From: Butyrivibrio sp. VCB2006
GTDB taxonomy: Bacteria; Bacillota; Clostridia; Lachnospirales; Lachnospiraceae
Direction: 5' to 3'
Assembly (NCBI RefSeq): GCF_000420945.1
Contig: NZ_ATVX01000014.1
Coordinates: forward strand, 1-64,000
Length of the DNA: 64,000 nucleotides
The stretch's first letter is position 1; every line of letters starts with the position of its first letter. A program made the translations under genes and the position numbers. The notes below the pieces were generated by a model. It searched no databases. It was given only the letters and a program-made list of their open reading frames with translations, and was not told the origin of the DNA. Of this stretch, positions 40,141 to 48,327 are shown piece by piece.

Positions 40141-40572
40141 TCAACCTCCTTTCCCCGCAGACATAATCCCGCGTAGTTTTATGGTAATGCTAGGTATAAA
40201 CAGCGGAACAATGCCCGCCACCAGATTAAAAACTGGAACTACTATAGCAAGTATCACCCAAAGAAGCTGCATAAGTGTGCGATAGCGAAGGCTTACGCCC
40301 ATCTCCTGTCTTGCTCGCTGCTCATCTTCAATGGATGTAACTTTCTGTACTGTAATTGCCATCCAGAAAAAATTCCCGACAGCCACAAAAAAGCCGATAA
40401 TTCCAGCTAAAATCACTTTGTAATCAAATGGCACACTATAGCCGAAGGGTAAATCCTTCGGAAGCACCATGTGCAATACAAAAAATATCGCGAACATGAT
40501 CAGGACACCGATGCCTGTCCCTATAGCGATATTACGAGTTTCCTTTTTTACTGCGTCCTGTAGTTTAAACAT
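40141..40572 (-). CDS. atpI: AtpI-like membrane protein
   Basis: This 143-aa four-helix membrane protein lies ahead of atpB, the usual place of AtpI, which helps assemble the c-ring and may aid Mg2+ supply. I place the start at MFKLQDAVKK because GGGAG lies 9 nt upstream; longer in-frame starts run into the preceding atpZ coding region. Helices lie near residues 15-37, 50-72, 92-112 and 116-135. Sequence conservation in this family is low, so the call rests on position, size and topology. Confidence 0.8.
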   Translation of the reverse strand: MFKLQDAVKKETRNIAIGTGIGVLIMFAIFFVLHMVLPKDLPFGYSVPFDYKVILAGIIGFFVAVGNFFWMAITVQKVTSIEDEQRARQEMGVSLRYRTLMQLLWVILAIVVPVFNLVAGIVPLFIPSITIKLRGIMSAGKGG

Positions 40573-40600
40573 CAAGTCAATCTCCCAACAATAAAAGTAA

Positions 40601-40879
40601 TCAGATGTGTTTGTTAAAATACACCTCTCCCGGATCCCGATCTTTTTTCTTTTTCTCTTCCCTGTGAACAACTGACAGATAGACCTTATATGCGGTCGTC
40701 ATAGAACCACCGAGCCCCAAAATAAACCCCGGTATATAAACCCACACACCAACAGACAGTTTGGTGCATAGAAGATAGCATGCAAGCAAACATAACAATA
40801 ACGGCATCAGCAGCGACAATCCCAGCTGTCCAACCATAGCAAACTGCCCTAATAACTTGGATATTTCTCTCATTTGCAT
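40601..40879 (-). CDS. atpZ: AtpZ/AtpI-family protein
   Basis: This 92-aa protein has two membrane helices (about 11-37 and 45-68) and a basic C-terminal tail (HREEKKKKDRDP), the typical AtpZ layout. It is the first gene of the atp operon and precedes the atpI-like gene by 28 nt. In other bacteria AtpZ/AtpI complexes are proposed to take part in c-ring assembly and divalent ion transport. Two ATGs two codons apart could serve as start; an AAGGAGG-like site lies a little far upstream (about 13 nt). Confidence 0.8.
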   Translation of the reverse strand: MQMREISKLLGQFAMVGQLGLSLLMPLLLCLLACYLLCTKLSVGVWVYIPGFILGLGGSMTTAYKVYLSVVHREEKKKKDRDPGEVYFNKHI

Positions 40880-41088
40880 ATGGCTACGTTACGCTCCTTC
40901 CTTGTCACATTTTCTTAAGCCGTTAACGCTATACCGAATAAATTAGCCCTTGAATGTACTGATTATTTCGACTGGGCATAATAATTGCGCATAACAAAAC
41001 AGTATAACAACATAATAATACACTTTTTATGCCATTTTCTCAACCAATGTTAGACAATTCGCGGTATTTTCATTTTAATATACAAAAA

Positions 41089-41130
41089 AGCCCTGTGCCG
41101 CATAAACACTAGTTTTTGCAGCACAGGGCT
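41089..41130 (-). terminator. Terminator of aspS
   Basis: AGCCCTGTGCCGC and GCAGCACAGGGCT form a long GC-rich stem around an A/T-rich loop. On the minus strand TTTTTTG follows directly. It sits about 37 nt after the aspS stop codon and separates aspS from the atp operon. Confidence 0.9.
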
Positions 41131-41166
41131 CAATTATTAATAAAACTTTTATCAAAATTTCGGTTA

Positions 41167-42969
41167 TTATTCTTCTACAGCAGTAGTCTTGATGTGAAGT
41201 TCCTCAAGCTGCTTGTCTGTAACATATCCAGGAGCACCCATCATGATGTCCTGCGCATTCTTGTTCATAGGGAAAGGAATAATCTCACGGATTGAATCCT
41301 CACCAGCAAGAAGCATAACCATACGGTCTACACCGGGAGCAATTCCTGCGTGTGGCGGTGCGCCATAGCAGAATGCATTGTACATAGCAGGGAACTTAGC
41401 CTTAACATCGTCCTCACCAAGTCTTACCATCTCAAAGGCCTTGATCATAATCTCAGGGTCATGGTTTCGTACAGCACCTGATGAAAGCTCGATACCGTTT
41501 ACAACAAGATCGTACTGATCTGCTGTGATTGAAAGAGGATCGATCTCGCCTCTCTCTGCCTTAAGAAGTGTCTCAAGACCACCGCTTGGCATTGAGAATG
41601 GGTTATGACAGAATTCAAGCTCTCCAGACTCCTCACCGATCTCATACATAGGGAAGTCAACGATCCAGCAGAATTCATATCTCTCTTTATCCATATGTCC
41701 AGGAACAGCAGCACCAAAGGTCTTAACAATAACACCTGCAGTCTTCTGAGCAGCTGAAAGCTTACCGGCTGAAAGAACAACAAGGTCTCCTGCCTTAAGT
41801 GAAAGAGCTGATACAACAGCATCCTTAATAGGAGCTACAAACTTGGAAATACCTCCAACGAGTTCTCCGTTCTCATCCATTCTGAACCAATAAGCCTTGT
41901 TACCTGACTGAACCTCTACATCACCGATAGTCTTGTCGATGAACTTACGGCTCTCCTTGAAGTCAGAAACAACAACAGCCTTAATTCTAACATTTGTATC
42001 TGTTCCATCCTCAGCCTTAGTAGCAAATGGTCCAAAGCCGCAATCCTTAAGTGCTTCTGTAACATCAGTTACTGTAAGGTCAATTCTAAGGTCTGGCTTA
42101 TCTGAGCCATATTTCTCCATAGCCTCAAGATATGGAATTCTTGTAAATGGAGCCTTTGAAGCAATATCATATGTACCGAATTTCTCAAATACTGGAGGAA
42201 GAACGTCCTCACATACTGCAAATACATCTTCCTGAGTAGCGAAAGCCATCTCCATATCAAGCTGATAGAATTCTCCCGGGCTTCTGTCTCCTCTTGCATC
42301 CTCATCACGGAAGCAAGGAGCGATCTGGAAGTAACGGTCAAATCCTGCTGTCATAAGAAGCTGCTTGAACTGCTGAGGAGCCTGTGGAAGTGCATAGAAC
42401 TTACCAGGATGCTTTCTTGCAGGAACAAGGTAGTCTCTAGCTCCCTCAGGTGATGAAGCTGTAAGGATAGGAGTTGTGATCTCCATAAATCCATGCTCTG
42501 TCATAGCCTGACGAAGTGCAGCGATTACATTGCATCTAAGAATAATATTCTTCTTAACCTCAGGGTTACGAAGATCAAGATAACGATACTTAAGACGTGC
42601 TGTCTCATCAGCTTCTCTTGAGTGATTGATCTCAAATGGAAGCTCGTTGTAACGGCAACGGCCAAGAACTGTGATAGACTCAGGCACTACCTCGATATCA
42701 CCTGTCTCCTGCTTGGGGTTCTTGGAACTACGCTCTCTTACAACACCCTTAACAGATATTGTAGACTCTTTATTGATGGTCTTAGCTTCCTTGACCATCT
42801 CCTCAGTTTCAAGGACAATCTGTGTTGTGCCATAGAAGTCACGAAGGACAACGAATCCAAGTCCTGCACCAACTTCACGCATGTTCTCAAGCCAGCCTAC
42901 AAGAGTAACACTCTCGCCAACGTTTGCCATGCGCAGCTCACCACAGTTATGTGTACGTGATTGCATCAT
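41167..42969 (-). CDS. aspS: Aspartyl-tRNA synthetase
   Basis: This 600-aa class IIb synthetase charges tRNA-Asp. The N-terminal OB-fold anticodon-binding domain (VTLVGWLENMREVGAGLGFVVLRD), class II motif 2 (FRDEDARGDRSPGEFYQLD), the bacterial GAD insertion domain (about 290-410) and motif 3 (GVDRMVMLLAG) are all visible. Its length is that of bacterial D-type AspRS. No gatCAB genes lie nearby, so whether it is discriminating or not cannot be decided. It is transcribed alone, with a terminator on each side. Confidence 0.97.
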   Translation of the reverse strand: MMQSRTHNCGELRMANVGESVTLVGWLENMREVGAGLGFVVLRDFYGTTQIVLETEEMVKEAKTINKESTISVKGVVRERSSKNPKQETGDIEVVPESITVLGRCRYNELPFEINHSREADETARLKYRYLDLRNPEVKKNIILRCNVIAALRQAMTEHGFMEITTPILTASSPEGARDYLVPARKHPGKFYALPQAPQQFKQLLMTAGFDRYFQIAPCFRDEDARGDRSPGEFYQLDMEMAFATQEDVFAVCEDVLPPVFEKFGTYDIASKAPFTRIPYLEAMEKYGSDKPDLRIDLTVTDVTEALKDCGFGPFATKAEDGTDTNVRIKAVVVSDFKESRKFIDKTIGDVEVQSGNKAYWFRMDENGELVGGISKFVAPIKDAVVSALSLKAGDLVVLSAGKLSAAQKTAGVIVKTFGAAVPGHMDKERYEFCWIVDFPMYEIGEESGELEFCHNPFSMPSGGLETLLKAERGEIDPLSITADQYDLVVNGIELSSGAVRNHDPEIMIKAFEMVRLGEDDVKAKFPAMYNAFCYGAPPHAGIAPGVDRMVMLLAGEDSIREIIPFPMNKNAQDIMMGAPGYVTDKQLEELHIKTTAVEE

Positions 42970-43017
42970 GATATTTACTCCATTTCTTTATAAAAAATAA
43001 AAAACAAACAAAAAGAA

Positions 43018-43053
43018 TTGCGTGATATTAGCGAAGTGTCTAATATCACGCAA
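43018..43053 (-). terminator. Perfect 13-bp hairpin, terminator of the lipoprotein gene
   Basis: TTGCGTGATATTA and TAATATCACGCAA are perfect inverted copies around a 10-nt loop, followed on the minus strand by TTCTTTTTG. It lies about 40 nt after the stop codon of the lipoprotein gene and about 50 nt before the aspS start, so it ends the lipoprotein message just before aspS. Confidence 0.8.
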
Positions 43054-43093
43054 AACATTTTAATGCATCATTATTCTAGTTGCAAGTTGAATT

Positions 43094-43750
43094 TTATTTT
43101 ACCTTGTTGCCACCCCACTCAACTACTGTAAATCCACCTCTGGACGGTGTCTCAAGGTATTGTGGATTGATCTTGATATACTTCTCTGTAGGATACCAAG
43201 CCATAAATACTCGTATCGTTGTATCAGGTGCCGGGGTTACTGTAAGCTTTGCATTATTAGTATATGTAGCACCCTGGAAGCTAACGAGGTTATAAGGATT
43301 CTTTTCCATCATAGGAAGCCAGAACTCTATGAACTCCGCTCTCTCAGAAGCATTAAGTCCCAAAGTTGTAAGTTTCTCATCGAGGAAGTCCTTGGTGTCC
43401 TCGCCCTTTACACAAAAGCCTGAATAAAAGTCATAGGAATAGTTGGGATCCCCTTCCCAGAAAAGATAATCATAAGTCTTACCTTCAAAGGTAATCTTGC
43501 CATCTCTATTGGCGGTCACATTCCAGGTCTTATCTGCATTGAACTCAGGAATCAGATCAACCAGATTGCCATTGTAATCAAGGCTTACTGATATCTCGGT
43601 ATTATCCTCCAAAGGATACAGGTAAATTACAGGCTTAAGATCACCTGAATCCCCTCCGACTGAGTTAGCCCCAACTCCTGTTGTGGCGCATCCAACCAGT
43701 CCCAGCATCATTATGGACATAAAAATACCAACAATAGCCTTTTTACTCAT
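43094..43750 (-). CDS. Lipoprotein of unknown function
   Basis: This 218-aa predicted lipoprotein has a basic start MSKK, a hydrophobic core and the lipobox GLVGC (Cys about 21), then a Gly/Ser-rich spacer. The mature part opens with the unusual KPVIYLYPLEDNTEISVSLD and appears beta-rich, with many aromatic residues (WEGDPNYSYDFYSGF). I do not recognise a catalytic motif. The start was moved to MSKKAIV because GGAGGT lies 7 nt upstream. It stands between the GH3 gene and aspS and seems to be a single-gene unit on the cell surface. Confidence 0.75.
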   Translation of the reverse strand: MSKKAIVGIFMSIMMLGLVGCATTGVGANSVGGDSGDLKPVIYLYPLEDNTEISVSLDYNGNLVDLIPEFNADKTWNVTANRDGKITFEGKTYDYLFWEGDPNYSYDFYSGFCVKGEDTKDFLDEKLTTLGLNASERAEFIEFWLPMMEKNPYNLVSFQGATYTNNAKLTVTPAPDTTIRVFMAWYPTEKYIKINPQYLETPSRGGFTVVEWGGNKVK

Positions 43751-43916
43751 AAGCGACACCTCCAAAGCCATCATCCACTACAAAGAATATATCGACAGCT
43801 TTATATATATATTATACGTCAAAAGAGGCCTAATTTGTTGCATTTTTATGAACATTAAATTACTTTTTTATGACTTAAACGTTTATCCTATCAGACATCA
43901 TGCGGCTTTCGCTTCA

Positions 43917-46373
43917 TCAATCCAGCTTAAGCAGCATTTTTAGTACTCTTTCAGCACTTGTCTCCAGATCTTTTCTCTTAAGAGCCTTCTTGTCGATGGC
44001 TGCAAGAAGCTGCTCTGTATAGCCGCATCCCATCTTTATATCATTTCCGGCAAGAACTTCCTTGTAGTGCTCACCAAAGCCCCACCAGTCGCTGACAACA
44101 ACTCCGTCAAAGCCCCACTCGTCTCTAAGAATTCCGGTAAGAAGGTCATGGGACTCTGATGCTCTCTGTCCGTTAACCACGTTGTAAGAAGACATGATGC
44201 TCCAAGGCTCTGCCTCTTTAACTATGATTTCAAAAGCTTTTAAGTAAATCTCTCTGATTGCACGCTCTGAAGCCCTTGAATCACTAGCCTTTCTGTTGGA
44301 TTCCTTGTTGTTAAGGGCAAAGTGTTTGGGAGTTGCGATAATATTGTTACTCTGGATACCGCGAACCATAGCAGCTGCCTGTTTACCTGCAAGGAATGGG
44401 TCCTCAGAATAATACTCAAAGTTTCTGCCGCAAAGAGGGCTTCTGTGTATGTTTACCGCAGGAGTAAGCCATGCACCAAAGTTGCATTCCTTGGCCTCTT
44501 CTCCACCTGCAACGCCTACTTCATAACAGATATCCTCATTCCAAGTACATGCAAGAAGTGTTGAACATGGGAATGCAGTAGTAACTACTCCAACTTCCGG
44601 AGCAATTCTAACACCCGCAGGACCATCACAGGTCTGGGCTGATGGAACACCGACTTCAGGAAGATTTCCGTAGCCAAAGGTATTTGCCATACCTACGTTA
44701 GGCTGTCCTCCCAGAAGGTTTGCAAGCTGCTCATTGCTAAGCTGCTTAATAAAATCTTCGAGAGAGACCTTACACTGCGCAACCTCTATGAACATCTTAG
44801 GATCATCTTCCTTGGGTGGTAAAAAGAGCTGGAATCTATCCTGAGGTCGTACCAATGGAGTCTTTAAAACATCATGTTCTATAGTTTCCTTCCAGTTCTT
44901 TTTCCTTGGGAAGATGGTTGCATAGGTATCAACAGACTTACTCTGAGGAAGCTCCTCGTATGTGCCGTCTGCAAGCATTCTCTTTTTCAGAGATGTTGGA
45001 ACAAGCTTATTTGTAACCTGCTCTACAACTGTATTCTTGGATAGCTTATAGGTGTACTCAAGCTCTTTTACATCTCTAACTGAGGTTCCAAGGTAGAATT
45101 TATACTCACCCTTTTCCAGTATCCATGCAGCTTTTTTCACCTTGCCAAGATCATCGTAGGAAGCCATATCATCCATATAAAGAGCTATGGTGACCTTCTG
45201 GCTCTCTCCCGGCTGAAGAAGGCGTGTCTTAGAATAGCCGCCCAGGACTTTGGAAGGCTTTCCCAGTTTTCCCTGAGGCGCACTGTAGTATAGCTGCACT
45301 ACTTCTTTTCCTGGCATCTTACCGATATTTGTGACTGTTGCACTAACTACAATTGCATCGGCAATATCAGTAGCATCCCCAACAGTAAATTCCTCAGCCT
45401 TGTAGTCCTCAAGCAAAAATGTGGTATAGGACAGACCAAATCCAAATGGATAGTTAACCTTCTTTGCTGCCCCCGGAATAGTCTCAAAATATCTGTAGCC
45501 AACGTAGATATCCTCTGTATAATCAACGTATTCATCATCTTCATGGAATCCCTCTGTTGAAGGGTAGTCCTCAAGCTTTGCTGCGAAGGTATCTGAGAGC
45601 TTTCCTGATGGGTTTTCTTTTCCAAGAAGGATTCTGGCTGCTGCCAGTCCGCCTTCTATTCCGCCCTGCCAAGCCATGAGGACTGATGATATAGCTTCAT
45701 CATCCTTAAACCAGGTGGTATCCACAACTCCGCCTACATTCATTACTACAATAACGTTGGCAAAGTTTTCTTTTACCTGTTTAACCATTTTCTTTTCAGC
45801 ATTTGTCAGATAGAAATCGCCGTGATCAAAGAGCTTGTTTCCCTGCTCCACCAGCTCTTTTGCCTCACATTTAATTTCTCTGTCTACTCCTGCCACCTTT
45901 CTATCCCAGCCCTCACCAGAGAATCTGCTGATAGAAATAATTGCTGTATCTGTATACGCCGCAGCGTCAGACAGAATGTCATCAGGAAGAGCCGGCTCTT
46001 TTACCATGCCGGGAACCACTCCCTGTCTATACTGATCCTGAACGTACTGCTCATAGAATTTTGCTGATTTATCATAAATAGAAACATCTGCTGAAAACTC
46101 AGAAAGTCCCTGGTACAGGTTTCTGACATAAGGCACGGTTACATCGCCGCTTCCGCCGCCTCCCTTAACATAGTCAAAGGTTCCCTTTCCGAAAAGAGCT
46201 ACCCTGGTGCCCTTCCTGATAGGAAGAACGTTTCTATAATTCTTAAGAAGTACCATTCCCTCACAGGCTGCCTGACAGGAAAGGTCAATGTGCTTCTGAC
46301 TTGCAGTTACTCTTTCTCCGTCTGCTCCCAAAGGAAGGTTTGGTGTGTATTTGATTCTTGCCCATTTTTCCAT
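43917..46373 (-). CDS. GH3 beta-glucosidase with reversed domain order
   Basis: This 818-aa GH3 enzyme has its alpha/beta sandwich domain first (about 30-290, ACEGMVLLKNYRNVLPI; GGGGSGDV), then a fibronectin-III-like domain (about 300-440) and finally the TIM barrel with the nucleophile Asp762 in VVSDWWGF. This reversed order is known from beta-glucosidases of Butyrivibrio fibrisolvens and Ruminococcus albus. MEKWARIK is chosen as start, with AGAGAGG upstream; the frame is open 31 codons further 5' without a site. No signal peptide is visible, so a cytoplasmic beta-glucosidase acting on imported cello-oligosaccharides or other beta-glucosides is inferred. Confidence 0.92.
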   Translation of the reverse strand: MEKWARIKYTPNLPLGADGERVTASQKHIDLSCQAACEGMVLLKNYRNVLPIRKGTRVALFGKGTFDYVKGGGGSGDVTVPYVRNLYQGLSEFSADVSIYDKSAKFYEQYVQDQYRQGVVPGMVKEPALPDDILSDAAAYTDTAIISISRFSGEGWDRKVAGVDREIKCEAKELVEQGNKLFDHGDFYLTNAEKKMVKQVKENFANVIVVMNVGGVVDTTWFKDDEAISSVLMAWQGGIEGGLAAARILLGKENPSGKLSDTFAAKLEDYPSTEGFHEDDEYVDYTEDIYVGYRYFETIPGAAKKVNYPFGFGLSYTTFLLEDYKAEEFTVGDATDIADAIVVSATVTNIGKMPGKEVVQLYYSAPQGKLGKPSKVLGGYSKTRLLQPGESQKVTIALYMDDMASYDDLGKVKKAAWILEKGEYKFYLGTSVRDVKELEYTYKLSKNTVVEQVTNKLVPTSLKKRMLADGTYEELPQSKSVDTYATIFPRKKNWKETIEHDVLKTPLVRPQDRFQLFLPPKEDDPKMFIEVAQCKVSLEDFIKQLSNEQLANLLGGQPNVGMANTFGYGNLPEVGVPSAQTCDGPAGVRIAPEVGVVTTAFPCSTLLACTWNEDICYEVGVAGGEEAKECNFGAWLTPAVNIHRSPLCGRNFEYYSEDPFLAGKQAAAMVRGIQSNNIIATPKHFALNNKESNRKASDSRASERAIREIYLKAFEIIVKEAEPWSIMSSYNVVNGQRASESHDLLTGILRDEWGFDGVVVSDWWGFGEHYKEVLAGNDIKMGCGYTEQLLAAIDKKALKRKDLETSAERVLKMLLKLD

Positions 46374-46778
46374 GATTAAAACCTCTCTGTACGTGAATTT
46401 ATCATCGTATGCACAATTAGCTTTTATGATACCACTAAAACTGAATTCTACAATTTTACCAAACAAATTATACAGTGAAGGTCATAATTACGTCTGTAAA
46501 AAAAACATAAAATGTCCACACAATTTTGATACCATCTCTTGAAATTATATGTTACAGTAATATTGCATAGGAAATAGTTTCCGGTATTTCTTTTACCAAA
46601 TTCTATAAATATGCGGTTTAATTCGTATTCATCTGCGCAAATTCCAGGATGAATAAATCTCCGAAAGAAAGGATGGTGGTTTTAATGAAGTCAGATTCTC
46701 ATATATGCAGTAGCGATTCTGCTCCTGGTCGAAGTACCATGCCTAAAACCACCAATTCAATACAAGGAGATTATTATC
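46374..46778 (+). promoter_or_regulatory. Structured leader of mgtE and divergent promoter region
   Basis: This 405-bp intergenic region serves the leftward GH3 gene and the rightward mgtE gene. In the mgtE direction two stems are seen: TATTCATC (46626-46633) with GATGAATA (46648-46655), and a perfect 10-bp stem GGTGGTTTTA (46675-46684) with TAAAACCACC (46744-46753). The latter encloses two smaller hairpins (GCAG/CTGC and TGGT/ACCA). The second stem ends 10 nt before the AAGGAGA site of mgtE. The layout suggests an RNA regulatory element, perhaps ion-responsive. It does not match the M-box (ykoK) consensus as I remember it. Confidence 0.5.
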
Positions 46779-46813
46779 ATGGAATTACAAGAAGAAGAGA
46801 AGACCACCGCTGA
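46685..46813 (+). CDS. Possible 42-residue leader peptide overlapping mgtE
   Basis: An ORF of 42 codons starts at an ATG inside the long leader stem and ends 35 nt into mgtE in another frame. AAGGA lies about 12 nt upstream, a weak site. The peptide (MKSDSHICSSDSAPG start, RRRED near the end) has no recognisable motif. Its translation would open the enclosing hairpin, so it could couple leader translation to mgtE expression. It may equally be a chance frame. Confidence 0.25.
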   Translation: MKSDSHICSSDSAPGRSTMPKTTNSIQGDYYHGITRRREDHR

Positions 46814-48146
46814 GATACTGCAGGAACTTCTTGAATCCAGGAAATACACCCTGCTTCGCCAGACCATCTCAGATATGAACACAACAGATATCGCTACTGC
46901 GATGAGTGAGATGGAGGACGAGGATTCTCTTAAGATGTTCAGAATCCTGCCCAAAGATATGGCTGCAGATGTATTTGCAGATCTGGAATTGGATGTCCAG
47001 CAGTACATCATCAAGTCTCTGTCCGACAGAGAAGCTTCCAACATTATTGACAATCTGATGGCCGACGACGCTACTGACCTTTTGGAGGAAATGCCTGCAA
47101 ACGTAGTTAAGCGTATTTTGGCCAATGCAAGCCCAGAGACAAGGGCTGATATTAACCATTTGCTTCAGTATCCTGAGGATTCCGCAGGAAGTATCATGAC
47201 TGTGGAGTACGTAGACCTCAGAGAGGATATGACTGTGGCAGATGCTATTGAGCGTATCCGAAAAAAGGGTGTTGATTCAGAGACAATCAACATTTGCTAC
47301 GTTGTTACCAGACAGAAAATTCTGGTTGGTACTGTAGCCCTCAGGTACCTTCTTATCATGAAGCCTGATGAGATCATCGGCGATATCATGAATACCAATG
47401 TCATCAGCATTGGCACCCTGACTGACCAGGAAGAAGCTGCAAGAATGTTCCAGAAATACGGCTTCACCGCTATGCCTGTTGTTGATGCCGAAACCCGTAT
47501 GGTTGGTATCATAACCATCGATGACGTAGTGGACATCATGGAAGAAGAGGCTACCGAGGATATCGAGAAGATGGCTGCTATCATGCCATCCGACAAGCCT
47601 TATCCAAAGGTTGGTATTTTTGAGACCTACAAGAACAGAATACCCTGGCTGTTATTCCTCATGATAAGCGCAACCTTCACAGGTGCTATCATCACAGGTT
47701 TTGAGGATGCCCTTTCAGCATATGTTGTTCTGACCGCATACATTCCAATGCTGATGGATACAGGCGGTAATGCGGGAGGACAGGCCAGCGTTTCAATTAT
47801 TCGTGCTCTTTCGTTAAAAGAAATAGAGTTTTCGGATCTTCTTAAGATCATCTGGAAAGAAATCCGAGTTGCGGTACTGTGCGGACTTACGCTGTCAGTT
47901 GCTAACTTTGCCAAGCTCCTGTTATTCGACAAGCTGGCACTTCCTGTAGCTGCAGTTATTTGCCTGACACTACTGATTGTTGTTCTTATAGCCAAGCTGG
48001 TTGGCTGCTGCCTTCCTATGCTGGCAAGTAAGGTTGGCTTTGACCCCGCTGTTATGGCCAGTCCATTTATCACAACCATCGTAGATGCACTGTCACTGCT
48101 GGTTTATTTCAACATAGCAACCAACATGCTGCACCTAGTGTCGTAA
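46779..48146 (+). CDS. mgtE: Magnesium transporter MgtE
   Basis: This 455-aa Mg2+ channel has an N-terminal superhelical domain (about 1-135, with repeated MPADVF-like helices), a CBS-domain pair (about 140-260, VDLREDMTVADAIERIR and GDIMNTNVISIGTLTDQEEAARMF) and a C-terminal part with five membrane helices (about 285-455), including GGNAGGQASVSIIRAL, the pore signature. CBS and N domains close the pore when cytoplasmic Mg2+ is high. AAGGAGA precedes the ATG. The gene is preceded by a structured leader and is apparently transcribed alone. Confidence 0.96.
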   Translation: MELQEEEKTTAEILQELLESRKYTLLRQTISDMNTTDIATAMSEMEDEDSLKMFRILPKDMAADVFADLELDVQQYIIKSLSDREASNIIDNLMADDATDLLEEMPANVVKRILANASPETRADINHLLQYPEDSAGSIMTVEYVDLREDMTVADAIERIRKKGVDSETINICYVVTRQKILVGTVALRYLLIMKPDEIIGDIMNTNVISIGTLTDQEEAARMFQKYGFTAMPVVDAETRMVGIITIDDVVDIMEEEATEDIEKMAAIMPSDKPYPKVGIFETYKNRIPWLLFLMISATFTGAIITGFEDALSAYVVLTAYIPMLMDTGGNAGGQASVSIIRALSLKEIEFSDLLKIIWKEIRVAVLCGLTLSVANFAKLLLFDKLALPVAAVICLTLLIVVLIAKLVGCCLPMLASKVGFDPAVMASPFITTIVDALSLLVYFNIATNMLHLVS

Positions 48147-48248
48147 TTTAGTTAACGCTTGTTTCAATAATGTGTTTACAGCCTCCAAGCCGCGCGGTTA
48201 AGCTGTTTGCGTTATCGTTATTTCATAAGTTTTTAATAGTAAATTAAG

Positions 48249-48267
48249 AATATTACACTGTAATATT
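48249..48267. promoter_or_regulatory. Perfect 19-bp palindrome upstream of chemoreceptor gene
   Basis: AATATTACACTGTAATATT has two perfect 9-bp arms around a single central C. Its length and symmetry fit an operator for a dimeric repressor or activator. It lies 60 bp before the chemoreceptor start codon, immediately 5' of the hairpin that masks the ribosome site. It could alternatively be a small RNA hairpin. Confidence 0.5.
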
Positions 48268-48269
48268 TT

Positions 48270-48321
48270 ACCTCCATGTTAGATAATTAAAACGGTAGTT
48301 TCTATTATCGAATATGGAGGT
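48270..48321 (+). promoter_or_regulatory. Hairpin sequestering the chemoreceptor ribosome site
   Basis: ACCTCCAT (48270-48277) is fully complementary to ATGGAGGT (48314-48321), which contains the GGAGG ribosome site of the following gene. Inside, GATAAT pairs with ATTATC and AAAC with GTTT around a GGTA loop, with small symmetric internal loops. In this form the site would be hidden, so translation would need melting or a competing structure. Control by temperature, a small molecule or a protein is possible; none is shown. Confidence 0.6.
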
Positions 48322-48327
48322 TTTATT

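Noticed and set aside
40573..40671. N-terminal extension of the AtpI-like protein
   Set aside because: The extension overlaps the end of atpZ, is highly basic and lacks a ribosome site. The internal ATG with GGGAG is preferred.
42970..43093. T-box leader before aspS
   Set aside because: The interval is only about 120 nt, contains the terminator hairpin of the preceding gene and lacks a T-box sequence (TGGNACC).
46374..46778. M-box (ykoK) Mg2+ riboswitch before mgtE
   Set aside because: The conserved M-box core (GGUGAGGCUCCU and the CUGCUGCCC segment) could not be found, so only an unassigned structured leader is reported.
48185..48200. GC-rich palindrome (CCGCGCGG) as mgtE terminator
   Set aside because: It has no loop-forming spacer or T-run, so it is not a convincing intrinsic terminator.
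48147..48327. Cyclic di-GMP riboswitch before the first chemoreceptor gene
   Set aside because: No GEMM-I signature is present; the structure seen is a simple ribosome-site-masking stem.
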